The position numbers were made by a program, and so were the translations under genes. A DNA stretch of 64,000 nucleotides from NCBI GenBank assembly GCA_039707655.1, contig CM077671.1, positions 366,260,720 through 366,324,719 on the forward strand, given 5' to 3'. Positions 21,362 to 33,008 of the stretch are shown piece by piece. The DNA is from Elymus sibiricus (taxonomy: Eukaryota; Streptophyta; Magnoliopsida; Poales; Poaceae). Below the pieces are notes generated by a model. That model had not been told where the DNA came from. It did no database searches and was given only the letters and a program-made list of their open reading frames with translations. Position 1 is the stretch's first letter, and each line of letters opens with the position of its first letter.

Positions 21362-24300
21362 TCATCTGACTGAATCTACCTTATCAGGCACTATGACATT
21401 GTCAAGTAGTCTTGAGATCGGCTTCACTGCCTCAGGGTTGAAGAACATTGCTGATCTGATGAGGAGACATACACACAGTGACAAAAAGGATGTGATGTGA
21501 GGAAAACAACGACATGAACCATCCCTCCCAATGCGTGAATCTGACCAGCTCAAGAGAAAACTAACTTACACTGTCATGTCTGGATCTCTTATCCACGACC
21601 ACGAGTGTTGAGCTTTGTTTTTTCTTAACGCAGAGCTTTGAACCTCCTTCTCATCTGGTGAGAACCATCCCCCGATTTCACTATGCAAAGACAAAATATT
21701 CAGCATCAGTTCTGTATTGCTCTGAACAAAATAGTCAACTTCACTAAGTTCAGTTCAGACTTCAAGCACCTAGTGTCTATCCGAAGCTTTTTCTGCGCAT
21801 TGTCTGAAATTGTTGCCACAAATGCTGCAGTGTTTGCCAGACTCTGCGAGTTCCTCAGGAAGATCCTCTCCTGCCGGGCATTATTCCGTGCCATCTCATC
21901 CTCCTAATGTATGTGTTAACAAGGTAAATACCGATGCTTTTTGACTTATGATTTACGCAACAGTTGTTTTAAGTTAGTGTACATTGGTAGAGAAGATAAT
22001 AATATGGCAAGCGGTTGTATTACCGTGAGATCTTTCTCTGCCATTTTGGTGGCTGAAAGCAGCAGTTTCTTATCTATGAATGGCAACTTTGCAATACCCT
22101 GAAATAATTAATTAGCGCAATTTATTTGTTTGTTGGAAGTTAGCATCAGAGTCCTTTTTGCATAAACCTAGCACCTAAGAGGTGTAACTTAGCCATACTG
22201 AGCACATCAACACTTGATCAGTTTAGTTTGAAAGTATGAGTTGATTCAGTTTCCCTAATGCACATGCGAACGAATAACTTACTTGCGACAAGAAACGTTT
22301 GCCATCTGGATCAATCTCGAATTCTATTGACAAAATAATTGCATCTACATAAGTATGCCAACAATCTGATGGTATGAACTAACAATAACGAACATACATG
22401 GTAGATTTACTTAAATACCTGATGGATAGAACATTTGTATTGTAGATTCTTCGCAGCCTATTAATTTGCTGTAACATTTTGGAAGGGCAGATAATGAAAC
22501 ATGCTTTTCTGGTGGCAAAACTGCCATGAGCTGATCAAATGGTCTTAGTGGTTTGTCCACGGTGAAAGATATGTTGAATTGAGACAGACATTTGAAATCC
22601 GATGCAAAAGGAGCATAATAGAATGGGTAACACCTGCAGAACATTGATATTTTACCATAAGACATATTGACATAGAATGGAAACGTTTTTCTTGCACATA
22701 TGTACTGGAGCTGTCAGATAATTCTAGCATAGAAATACTATGAAAGCTAGTGGTCCTTGGGACAAAAGTCATAATAACAACTCAGAGCCATGAAATTACG
22801 GTGTGTAAGGAATATATGGACAAAAAATATACAATTTATATATGTTTTCTTCATACCAAGTCCATGAAGGAACTTCAGAAAAATAGCATTGAAGCATCCA
22901 GCATAATCCTTCTAAATACTTCTGAACCTAAATTACATATGAGAGGTGTTCATCCCGCAAAATGAATAATTCAAGTCAGTAAGAAAAAAAGAAACAGATT
23001 ATATCAATCTAAAATTTCCCATGGCCAGCCTCATGAGACTACATTTGCACAAAGAAACAAGGGAAACCACAACCATTTCAGTCTGCAGCCTTCCAACTTC
23101 TTTAGAAGTTTCGGCACCAAACTTCTCTCTGTAGAACCGGGATTTCCATCCTGGTCTTATCTGCAATAGATACATGAGAAACTGCACATATAAGAAATAT
23201 ATATAGCAATATATGCCACTAACCTTGTCTTGTTTGCAGGCTCCATTTTTTAAAAGGCCGTCCTTATTACAGAAGATAACGCTCACAGTTCTCCATAGCT
23301 CCCTGGTATTCTTTCTGACCTGATAATAGGGAATCAATCAGAAGTTGAAGCATTCCTAAATTTGTAGGAGAAATAAAGAGAACTCCCATTCATTAAACTT
23401 GTTAGGGATGCAAGTAGAAGTGCTGCCTTGTGTCAAAAATGAGTTGAACTCGGGATGTTCTTCCTGACTAGAAGAACCAACAAGACCACTACACAACTGT
23501 TGTTAGCTAACTAATCCTTACCATATCGTCAGAGTTTCTTTCAAGGGAAGTCTCTACAGGACAAAAAAAATGTTGAGCGAAGGATGTTTTATTCTCTCCC
23601 CTGTCCTCTCCCTTGGCCCATTCGTTTACTGCAGCTTCACTCTGTATCTTGCACAGTAACTTCTGCAGATAACTCAAGAACAAAGCATATGTAAATGCTA
23701 ATTGGGACTAGCACGCACTACTGACAAGGATGATAACATACCTCTTGCAGTTCATATCTTTTGAGTAAAATTTTCTCTTCGCACAAGGACAGTTCATGAA
23801 AGAACTTCTCCAACCTTGAGACTTCCAGATACGCACCGTATTTATCTTTGATCTGTTTCCGTAGCAACAAAATCACGTAAAAATACAACTCAATGGATAA
23901 TTATCAATGAAAGTAAAAAGGCAGAAATTCTCGAGGTACTTTGTCTGTGTTGACCATATAGCCCCCCATTTTGTTGAAGGTTGTTTTGTACACTTCAATG
24001 AGAAGATCAACTGCAAACTGTCACATCGAACATAGATCAGAGGAACAATCACAGCACTGAATATGTTAAATTATTACCATAATCTAACAACATACAATAT
24101 ACGTACTTCATTTATCTCTAGTGAAGGAATCCGTGGAATGAAATCGTTTCCTGTCAAGAAACAAATAAAGATAAAGTCATCTATTAGTCTCTCGGTATCT
24201 TGTTTGCAACCTGGTGTCTTCATTTCAAGCTCCAAGTACTCTCTCAGAATCCATATGTCCACAAACTGCAAAAGGAGGCGTTATTTCTATAGTCAAAATG

Positions 24301-26001
24301 TGAACCTTTTGGTAATATTATTTCAGGGGAATATACTTGATAGAATCTCGCGGGTATCCTGCCATTTGGATTATCAAACTCACGCAAAATTGAAATGTGG
24401 ACTTCGTGAGATGCCAACGCGAGCATTATCAGATCTGCATCCTGTGATAATTCTTCAGAGTTAACTGTAACATAACTAGGCAGTAGCGGACATCTCAAAC
24501 ATTGTGTTCGATTGAGATAATCAAGTGCGTTCTGTGATTAAAGTTCATACATGCCCATGCAGACAGTGACTGGTGTTCGGATCATAGTTGTCCATGCTCC
24601 GTTGCGCGCGAATGAAAGACATGATCTTGTGCTCCCCTTCTCCGGGAACATTTGCATCTGAGAGTATTACCTTCAGTAAAAAAAAAAAAAAGACCAACTG
24701 TGACCTCATCAGCAACTACCAACCTGGACAAATTCAGCAAGATCTCACAGCCCCTAAGATACATGCTTTACGGTGAACAAAAATCTTAATACTGTCAAGA
24801 TGGAACAGAGTATTTAGATGGCGTCGCAATGACAGTTTCAGTGTGCTACAGTTATACTTGTGAAAAATAACAATTAAAGTGGAGTTATTATTTATGTAAA
24901 ATAACGGGAATAGTAATATATTTCAACCCCCCCCCCACCACCACCAAAAAAATGCAGGCTAAACAGTTGAGATGAACCTGAACTCCATTTGCTTCACTAC
25001 TGCTAATTAAAAAAAAAAGTGCAAACCTTGATGTCTTTCCATTCAGGGTCCGTATTCAACCGTTTGCGGATGAAGTACTCCAGCGCTGCTGATATGTTCT
25101 CCATGAATTCCGTCCCCGGCATCTTGACAACAGGATTCTCAAGCTCGTACGTATCTCGGGGCATCACCTCTTTCCCCTGAGCTCTGAATATCTCCGTCAA
25201 GAGGATCGCTTCAGCCTCCTGGTACATATATGCATTGTGAATTTTATGATAAACAGTTATCATGTCTGAGGGAATGCAATGAAATAGACTTGAGAGCTCA
25301 CCGAGTCTGTGCGATACTTAGCAGATTTGAAGTACCCCTGTCGCAACTTGGTCATCTTGGACATAGGGGCGACGCCATCTGCGGATGCATATCATGGGAA
25401 AGAGGAATCAAGAGAAGTTATCTGTGTATCTGGTGATCGATCCATGTATGTAGTACTCCCTCCGTCCCAAAATTCTTGTCTTAGCTTTGCTTAGATACGG
25501 ATGTATCGAGTCGATACATCCGTATCTAAGCAAAGCTAAGACAAGAATTTTGGGACAGAGGAAGTATGTACGAACCTACTGCCAAGTAAAGGAGCCTCCT
25601 CGGCCTGACGATGCGAAACAAGCGATCCATGTAATCGAAAAACCAATGGTACACCTGCGTGGATGCAAGTGAAATTAAGGCCAGCTCAAGAGGTCAAGAG
25701 AATCAACAGACACCGGCTAGATTGCATGCAGATCGTCATGGGTTGAGGTGTTTATTACCAGCCCGTTGTTCAGGCGGAAGCATTTGTGAATGATTTCATT
25801 CATGTCAAGGTAGAGGTTGTCGTAGATGATCTCTTCTTCTTCCTCATCCTCATCCTCATCCCCATCTTCTTCTTCTTCTGCCGCCTCTTCTTCTTCTTCC
25901 TCGTCCTCCTCCGATGACGAGGAAGGGAAGACGTCGATGACGCGGCTGACGATTTTTGGGTACTTACCCACGAGCCAGCTGAAGAAGGAAGGTATTCCCA
26001 T
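21362..26001 (-). CDS. XRN-family 5'-3' exoribonuclease, 19 exons
   Basis: Spliced by hand with every boundary GT-AG and in phase: 26001-25759, 25654-25576, 25378-25302, 25218-25027, 24670-24551, 24441-24337, 24265-24107, 24017-23940, 23852-23742, 23662-23522, 23319-23224, 23160-23074, 22927-22857, 22633-22419, 22323-22283, 22098-22024, 21903-21770, 21680-21570, 21455-21362. Total 2229 nt, 742 residues plus stop. Family signatures: [10 protein letters not shown] at the start, [10 protein letters not shown] (64-72), [11 protein letters not shown] (201-211), DADLIMLAL (238-246), [14 protein letters not shown] (310-323), YAPFASDF in exon 14. XRN enzymes processively remove 5'-monophosphorylated RNA in nucleus or cytoplasm. 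Oddities: an acidic run (about residues 31-57) replaces the usual linker, the CCHC zinc knuckle that plant XRN2/3/4 carry before the WxLREYLE segment is absent, and the protein is shorter than those (about 950-1000). It appears functional in frame. Confidence 0.9.
25456..25564. mobile_element. Stowaway-type MITE in XRN intron 2
   Basis: An almost perfect 109-bp palindrome beginning CTCCCTCCGTCCCAAAATTC and ending with its complement, flanked by TA on both sides (25454-25455, 25565-25566), as expected for Tc1/mariner-derived Stowaway MITEs. It sits in the intron between exons 2 and 3, 11 bp from the exon 2 donor, and does not disturb the splice sites. Confidence 0.92.
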
Positions 26002-26076
26002 GGCCGCTAGCTAGTAGTGAATCTTGGCATATGGGAGGGAGTGATTAATTTCGTAACTGAGCTAGAGACACCAGCA

Positions 26077-26159
26077 AATCTTGGGATATTTAGCTGGGAG
26101 GAGCAGATCGTTTGCCTTTGCTAATCTTGGGATATTTGGTTGCTAATCTTTGGATATTT
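26077..26159. promoter_or_regulatory. Three repeats of AATCTTGGGATATTT upstream of XRN
   Basis: Copies at 26077-26091, 26123-26137 and 26145-26159 (the last with one change). On the gene's strand each reads AAATATCCCAAGATT, lying 75-160 bp upstream of the start codon. Position and repetition suggest promoter or 5' leader elements. The AATATC core resembles that of clock-protein binding sites, but the match to the full evening element is imperfect. Confidence 0.3.
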
Positions 26160-26161
26160 GG

Positions 26162-26784
26162 TTATCCTTGGCGGCCACTTTTTGGTTTGCTGAGCCTGAG
26201 TCGACTTTGGACCATGCTTGTCAAGGCAGAGGATGAGAGGATACACTTCCTAACCTTCGGAAGCCAGGTCAAGTCAATGCTACCGCCATGATTGCATATG
26301 GCGAAATCAGGCTGCAGGTGGGGACTGACCGTGGACGTCCCATCACATCCCACTTAATTCCACCAAGGTTTGATGGGTGATAGCCAACCACCAGTACAAC
26401 TTAAGTGGATTAGCTGGGGATAAATGGGATCCCACTTCCCTGAGTAACTCAGTAAGTCAGCACTACAGAGGCTAGCTAGTCGATCACACTTGCCCTGGTT
26501 GCCCAGTTTGCCAGGGAGTACCTGCTTGAGCTTGAGCGGCAGGAAAAGCGCGCGAGCGCACCAGCCTCACGCCACAATGGTGTCGGTCATTCAAATACAG
26601 GCTCGTCTAGGTGCTCGTCGACGAGCGCGACGGCTCTATCTACGGCGCCGTCCTCGAGACTCGAGAGGGACAGTCTGACTACGTCCCGTTCCGCCCCACC
26701 CGCACACCGGCAACCCGTTGTGGCGCTGCGCGGCACGCTGCTTCGTGCGTCCACGTTCCGCCGCGACGTGCCGGAGTATATTAG
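26162..26784. other. XRN upstream region, no gene seen
   Basis: Moderately GC-rich from 26560. Short frames on both strands lack domain character. Presumably promoter and intergenic DNA. Confidence 0.5.
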
Positions 26785-28800
26785 AGCATCTTGGACTTCT
26801 CAAACCCATCTCAAACGTCTGAACAGACCGTCGGGTCACTGACCGGTAACAAAAAAAGCGATCTAACTGGGCTCTTCAAACGGGCCTCAAACGCTGGGCT
26901 GACCGACACCCCTCATATCTAGCTCAAATACGGGGCGGATATGGGGGTGCCCCGACGCGTCCGCCACGTCGTCCGACAGCCCGACCCCACCGTAAATCGC
27001 ACGAAATTCCACCCCTCGACCTACCGGATCCATTTGCTCTCTCCTCTCTTCTTCCTTCTCTACGACGTCCGTCTCGTAGCTCCGTGTCGCGCGCGCTCCG
27101 CAGCCGTTCCGAGTGTATGTGTCGTCAGGACCGGTACAACACTCTTCTCTCCCGTCCTCGCCGCCGGCCCGGACGACACCGCGGTACATCTAGCAACTCC
27201 CGAGCTCCCCCCCCCCCCCCTGCACTCTATGTGTTTGACACATCGTCCGACCTAGTTTTTTGTGGGTTTTTAGGGGAAACGATGAATTTCGATGATTCGT
27301 CGGACGAGTAGTATGGACTGACGGAGCTTGATCAAATGATTCCAGATGAGTTCTCCGATTCCTCGGATTCGGGCGAAGAAGTGGATATGATCATGCTCAT
27401 GAGCATGCAAGAGGAAATGGACCGGCAAGTGGAGCATATTCTTAACTTCAAGGGATCAATCAAGGAGAGAAGAGTGATCAGTCGGGATAGGACGTCTGGA
27501 GCACGGTGCAGAAGGACTACTTTGGTCTGAACCCATCTTCTCCGGATGATCCATGGTTTTGTCGCCATTTTTGCACGCGAAAACCATTGTTTTTGCGCAT
27601 TATGGAGGGAGTGGAGGCGCACGATGACTACTTCAAGCTCACAAGGGATTCTTGCGGTCAACTTTTTTTCATTGCTAAGCAGAAGTGCACGGGTGCTCTG
27701 AGAATGCTTGCACTTGGTACTGCCGCAGATGCCGTTAATGAGATGGTCAGGATGGGGGAGAGCACATGCCTGAAGACTACTGTCAAGTTTGCACGCACCG
27801 TGGTGCAAGTGTTTGGAGCAGAGTATCTGAGAGAACCAAATGTGCAGGACACGGAGAAGTTGTTGGTTATTGGAGAGGCCAGAGGGTTTTCAGAAATGCT
27901 TGGATCAATTGATTGCATGCATTGGCAATGGAAGAACTGGCTCGAAGGTTTGAGGGAAATGTATCGAGGTCATACCAAAGAGGTCACCATCATACTTGAA
28001 GCGGTGGCATCACATGACTTATTGATTTGACATGCTTTCTTTGGAATGCCGGGTTCTCACAACTACATCAACGTGCTTCAACAATCTCTGATGTTCAGGA
28101 GGTTTTGCAATGGGGAATCACCGTCAATGGCAGTGACTACAACATGGGATACTATCTTACCGATGGCATCTATACTCAGTGGACGACGCTTGACCATATC
28201 CGAACCACACGACAACAAAGAAAAGCACTTCGTAACAATGCATGAAGCAGGTAGAAAGAATGTGGAGGGCATTTGGAGTGCTTCAAGCTCGTTGGAGAAT
28301 TCTTCGTGGAGCTGCAATGATATGGGAATCAAAAACTTTGTGGCAGCTGATGACATATTGTGTTATTTTGCACAATATGATTGTCGAAAATGAGGGAGAT
28401 GGTGTTGCCCAAACCAATGATTTTGAAGTGCCTGGAGAACAAGTTCAAATCTCAGAAGATCAAGATGCAGCTCAGCTTATGAACTTTCTACAAATGCATC
28501 AGAATCTTCGAGATCATCATGTGCACGCGCAGCTACTCAGTGATCTTGTGAAGCATATATGAACCCACAATGAAAACCAAAGAGCTATGTTTGAGTTCTG
28601 CACTTAAAATAAATTTGATGTAAACACTATTTATTTTCGATACCAACATTTGTTATTTACATGCGACATTGACGTGTATGATCGACGTGCATAAATTTGC
28701 ATGAATTTGAAAGTCTAGATTTGAGATAAATGAATGATGGGAGCGTAATATAAGGACCCATCCGGATGCGTCCGCGAGTATAGAGAGCAAGATTTGCCAA
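26785..28800 (+). mobile_element. PIF/Harbinger element, degraded
   Basis: Flanking the transposase relic is Harbinger-like terminal sequence: at the left GAGCATCTTGGAC with CTCAAA, CGGGTCACTGACCGG and CGGACGC-type words, at the right GGATGCGTCCGCG. Exact ends and target duplication could not be fixed, so limits are approximate. Confidence 0.5.
27336..28562 (+). pseudogene. PIF/Harbinger transposase (DDE), broken
   Basis: Pieces in order: an acidic N-terminal segment (27336-27530), then after a frameshift near 27500 DYFGLNP, FCTRKPLFLRIMEGVEAHD, QKCTGALRMLALG and GSIDCMHWQWKNW (27506-28027), the Harbinger/Plant_tran transposase signature with the first catalytic D in GSIDCMHW. A TGA at 28028-28030 replaces the expected Trp before HAFFGMPGS. 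Beyond it the frame shifts at least twice: MGYYLTDGIY (second D) is in one frame, and RAFGVLQARW and YCVILHNMIVE in another. The end at 28562 looks like the natural C-terminus. The enzyme would cut and paste the element; it cannot be made intact now. Confidence 0.85.
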
Positions 28801-29409
28801 GTCCCTTATATTACTACTCCTACTAGATAATCCCCATAGGCTGCAGTATATACTATTACTAGATAATCCTCATAGGCCCATGGTTGCACGAAAGCTCCTG
28901 TGATTTCTGATGCTAATAAAATGCCAGAGGCGTACGGCGTACCTTCGACCCTGCTTGTTTCAGTGCGTGGTTTCTTTACTTTTTCCTTTCCTTTTTGAGT
29001 TAGGCATACTGAAAAATTTCTATGAAAAATCCCGAGGTTTAGTCATACTGCTGGAACAAAAGAGAGAGAAACAACATATTTGCACAAGAAAGGTCTCATC
29101 GTTGACATATTATTATTATCGTTACCTGCAATGGAATGTACGTGGTGATCCTCCTTTTCTACCAAAAAAATAACAATGGCGCGTACTCGTGTACGAATAA
29201 TAATTATATAAACACATATGCATTGTTAATTGATTCTATAACTTCTAATTATCAAAACAAAATTATGTGACATGCTAAACTTACATAACCATACATTTTC
29301 TACACATAAAAACCTACATGTTCTATATGAAAACAAAACAAAGGGACCTTGAGAGAGAGAGAGAGTAAAAAAGCTTTCCGGTGGCCGGGTACTTGATGGT
29401 CTCTTAGAT
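28801..29409. other. Unassigned intergenic sequence
   Basis: Contains a short direct repeat (ACTAGATAATCC near 28823 and 28858) and AT-rich DNA. No gene recognised. Confidence 0.5.
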
Positions 29410-29543
29410 CATCTACAATCGGTACCCTCAAATTGATCAAACGGACATTTCGGTCACTAACCGGATAGAAGAGAGAAAGAAAAAGTTAACCCAACCAGAC
29501 CCCCACTTTGTCCTCATATATCCGGGCTGTCCGCAAACACTTC
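29410..29543. mobile_element. Harbinger-like MITE fragment hosting later insertions
   Basis: GATCATCTACAATCGG, CCTCAAATTGATCAAACGG and TCGGTCACTAACCGG resemble the terminal part of the Harbinger relic at 26785. Matching internal pieces continue at 30950-31050 and 32034-32229, so the host was cut apart by the elements at 29544, 31051 and 32230. Confidence 0.45.
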
Positions 29544-29837
29544 GGGTGTATTTGGTTGCTAGCATGTATTTTGTCTGCATTGTATAAATGTTCTAATTGG
29601 GTCTGGTTAAGGAAAAACAGGGGGAAAAAACATCATCTGCACATCGTTTGGTTACCCGCATCTAGGCTTCATGCATTAGGGGATCATTTTGGCATGGTGT
29701 TTGGTGTCCTACATTGCCTCGACTCATGCAACTACATGGTGGTGTTTGGTTGTATACACGAGATATGATTAAGAGTTAACGGCTACACAAAACGCAAGGA
29801 GTTACACAATGCCATGGCGACTGTGGCGGACGGTGGT

Positions 29838-29968
29838 GACAACACAAGCAACTAGTTCGTCGTGCCGACGTCGGACACGGTGCCGCGACCACCGTCAGAC
29901 GCGGCGCCGCGGCCACCGTCCGCCGCGTTTGACGTCGGCGCGGCGAACTAGTTGCTTGTGTCGTTGTC
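29838..29968. repeat. Inverted repeat with ~35-bp arms
   Basis: CACAAGCAACTAGTTCG and a following CCGACGTC at the left pair with CGAACTAGTTGCTTGTG and GACGTCGG at the right. The loop carries CCGCGACCACCGTC, itself repeated. The right arm overlaps the 3' end of the captured gene fragment, so the arm sequence probably came from that gene. Confidence 0.8.
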
Positions 29969-30169
29969 ACAGAGAAAGTCAGTGCGGAGGGGCGAATAGA
30001 AGGGCACTGAGGCAGATGACGGAGGAGAAAAATGCAGTGCGAGCAACATGTAGGCGTGCATGGCGAACATGACGACGACCAGCAGCAAGAAGGCGTCGAT
30101 GTAGAAGGTGTGCGAGCGCGATCCCTCGGCGGCGAGGCAGAGGATAAAGCTGACAAGGCCGCATAACAT
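29948..30169 (-). pseudogene. Membrane-protein gene fragment, possibly DUF1218-like
   Basis: The minus frame gives MLCGLVSFILCLAAEGSRS, then a second hydrophobic segment (FLLLVVVMFAMHAYMLLALHF). The pattern of a hydrophobic helix ending in LAAEGSRS or similar recalls the N-terminal region of plant DUF1218 membrane proteins. The assignment rests on this short resemblance only. It has no partner exon in the element and is likely a captured scrap. Confidence 0.3.
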
Positions 30170-31050
30170 GGAGAGTGCGACGGGGCCGACGGCGATCTGG
30201 CTGTCGGAGTGCCCCGCCCGGCTCTCCTATGCCTTGCGGACAAACAACGCCGGCGGTGGTGCCAGTGTAGTAGGACGTAGGAGGGGAGGCCGAAAGGAGG
30301 ATTAGAAGGGATGAAGGAGATTAAAAAGTGTCATTAAAACATATCACACATATGCACATGTACAGTGCATGTATATCTATTCGTCTACGATCGTCAAAAC
30401 AGAAAATATGCAGCACAAAGTCGTGTGAAATTGTGATATGAAGCTGCTGGTCAACGGAAATTTCAAATGGTCGATTGTGCACGAAGAATTTGACAAAATT
30501 CGTCCGAAATAACTCTAAACATGAACGCATTTACGGTCGACGAAACTACGAACCGATCGTCTGAATGGAACCATAACATCGATGTGCATCTTTTTTGTAT
30601 AGAGCTTATCTCAAAATCGAAGTACCATTGTGTAGATTATCATGGACGAAAAAAGAGATTACAGAGGGAGCTTACTATAGGAAGGAGAAGACACCACGTA
30701 AAGCATGTATACAAGATCCCATCCCTATGGCATCCTCTCGTGCAAGGTGCCCCACCCACGTGCGCTCTCATGCATGGCCTCAGCCTCACTCGCTGGAAAC
30801 TGCCGATTTGGACATTCTTACCGGGCCTGGTTGCGAGGTGCTCTAAGTTTCATGCGATGCAACCCAAACAGTGAATGCAGTCAACCAAACAGGACAATTT
30901 TGTTTGCCGCGGACCTGGTTGGGCTCTATGCGAGCAACCAAACACACCCTTATACTCAACCCATATATGGGGCCAATATGAGGAGTGCCCCGGTGTGTCC
31001 GGTCAATGTGCCACATAGGATTTGACCCATCCAGACCATCTTTTCTTTTT
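30170..31050. other. Remainder of TIR element and host MITE
   Basis: Up to 30949 this is interior of the TIR element without gene content. From 30950 it continues the Harbinger-like host sequence (CCCATATATGGGG, GTGCCCCGG). Frames around 30521-31025 show no domain. Confidence 0.5.
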
Positions 31051-32033
31051 GAAAAAAGTCCATTTTACTACCCTGAATAAATTTGGTGGTTCACATTACC
31101 CCCTCATCTATTTTTCTGTTCCTTTAACCCCCTAAACAAACCCATACCGGATGAAAGAACCCCCTGGGTGGTTTGTCTCCACTTGCTGCTGATGTGGCAT
31201 TGCTGAACGGTGGTTTTGACCTGCGGGTGGGCCTCCCTTGTCAGGTGCGGCTGAGATTGATAGGTGGGGCCTAGAGGAGGCGGGGCCTGCCTAGCAGGTA
31301 TGTCTCCTTCCTCCGTTGCTCGCCCGCGGGACAAAAAGGAGCTCGGGTGCTCGTCTCAGCGGCACATGCCACCCCCGGTGGAGCTACAACCACCGGAGTG
31401 ACCCCCGCGATGTGGCGCGTCCTCCCATCCGGTTCATGAAGTCTGGGAACAACAGGGGCCATGATGACATCGGGCAGGGCGGTTGGCGGCGGTGGCTGAT
31501 GATGGGCATGGCGGCAGCAGCCGATGCAAAAGGGGGGAATGGGGAGATGGCTGGACGACACGGACGGTGGGGCATCGGAGTAGGCCGGCGCTCCGACGGC
31601 GGGCCAGAGGAGCAGGATGGCGCTCTGGCGGCAGGGCGCGAGCCGAGGCAAGTGCGGGTGGCGCAGTCGGCATCCTGCGGGAAAGGAGGAAGGAGCGAGG
31701 GAACCGGGACACAGGGGCGATGCCTCTTCGCCGGCGGTGGCCGGAGCTAGCATGATTGGGTGTTGCCACAGGATCTGGCAGATTGGCGCGGTCATGTTCG
31801 TCCTGGCAGCGCCGACATAGGAAACGTGAGGAGGAAGAGGATGGGCTTGGTGGTGTGTGGGCCTTGGGCCCCACTGGTCAAATACCGTTGTTGACCATGT
31901 CCATGTTAGTAACCAGCCAGGGATGATTTTTGTCCGGTTTGGGATTGTTGAGGGGGGTAAGGGAACAGAAAAATAGATGAGGGGGTAATGTGAACCACCA
32001 ACTTTATTTAGGGTAGTAAAATGGACTTTTTTC
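31051..32033. mobile_element. Mutator-like element with long TIRs and 9-bp target duplication
   Basis: The left end GAAAAAAGTCCATTTTACTA and about 75 further bases (CATTACCCCCTCATC, TTTTTCTGTTCC) recur as inverted complement at 31950-32033. Flanks TTTCTTTTT (31042-31050) and TTACTTTTT (32034-32042) form a 9-bp duplication with one mismatch. Long TIRs with a 9-bp duplication are the hallmark of MULEs. The ~830-bp interior is GC-rich with low-complexity frames, with no transposase and no gene I can name, so it is a non-autonomous or Pack-MULE type. Confidence 0.8.
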
Positions 32034-32804
32034 TTACTTTTTTATTTCATCTTTGTTTTACTTCTCTCTTTCTCCATCCCCACCAATCACATGCATGTGA
32101 CCAGTTATATAAGGGAGAAAATAGGAAGCATGGTTACGTGTATGAAAAAATAGGGGCACGAAATGGACACACCCGGACGCTGACTGGACGCGTCCGTGGA
32201 CGTTTGAGGGGCCAAATTTTCCCAAACTGCTTGTCCACAAGGAAAAGCCCCCCGCCTCTTCGTCCTCATGCGTTGCCCCCGTGTGGCGATAGGGAGGAAC
32301 CCTAGCCTGCCGTCACCATCACCCCTCCCTTCTTCCTCCCTCGCTGCTGCCAGCGGACGCAGTCGGCCGAAGCTTGGCCGGTGTCGGCGGCGGCGTGGCT
32401 TCCTTGTCTCCCCGCTCGGTGACCTCGGCGCGGGTCGAGCCCCTGGGTCGGGATGCGGTGCTGGATCAGGACGCGGTGGCGCACTGACATACCCGTGGCG
32501 GAGCAGCGCGGCGGGATGAGTGTCAGCAGGGCGTGCCGAGGGTGGCAGCGGCTTGCTCTACTCAGCAGTGGCGCAAGCTGTGGGCGGCGCAGGCCACGGG
32601 CAGCACCCTGCAGTGGTAGGTGGTGACGGCGGCGCAGTGGAGGTGGGGCTGCTCGGCCTTGATCTGGTCCAGCTGGATTGAGGGTGACGATCGCCATTTT
32701 ATTCTTCCCATGTTCATTGGGTGGCTCGTTCCGGCGGCTGGAGGTGAGCTCCGGGGGTGGGTGGCAGTGCTTGATCCTCTGGGCATCTTCGGTGGCTCGG
32801 AGGT

Positions 32805-33008
32805 GGTGGGGGCAAATCGGAGAGGGAGGCAGGGGGCCTCCTGGCCATCCCGCTGCCGAAATTTGGAGTGTCCAGATTGGTCGTGGCGGGGGTCCTGGTC
32901 TCCGATGGTGGGGGCGAATCGGAGAGGGACGCATGGGGCCTCCTGGCCGTCCCGCTGCCAAAATCTGGAGTGTCTAGATTGGTCGTGGCAGGGGCCCTGG
33001 TCTCCGGT
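32805..33008. repeat. 102-bp tandem duplication inside R1
   Basis: GGTGGGGGC followed by AATCGGAGAGGGA, GGGGCCTCCTGGCC and TGGAGTGTC starts at 32805 and again at 32907, with under 15 percent difference. The frames on both strands repeat accordingly and are not genes. Confidence 0.85.

Larger units (their letters stand above)
29544..30949. mobile_element. TIR element with captured gene fragment
   Basis: Left end GGGTGTATTTGGTTGC and right end (read in reverse) GGGTGTGTTTGGTTGC match at 15 of 16 positions, continuing loosely with TAGCATG/TCGCATAG. The element is 1406 bp and has no transposase. It contains the inverted repeat at 29838-29968 and a hydrophobic gene scrap at 29948-30169. No unambiguous target duplication, so the superfamily is left open. 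Confidence 0.65.

Noticed and set aside
25826..26014. Poly-Ser plus-strand frame
   Set aside because: Antisense of the acidic run in XRN exon 1.
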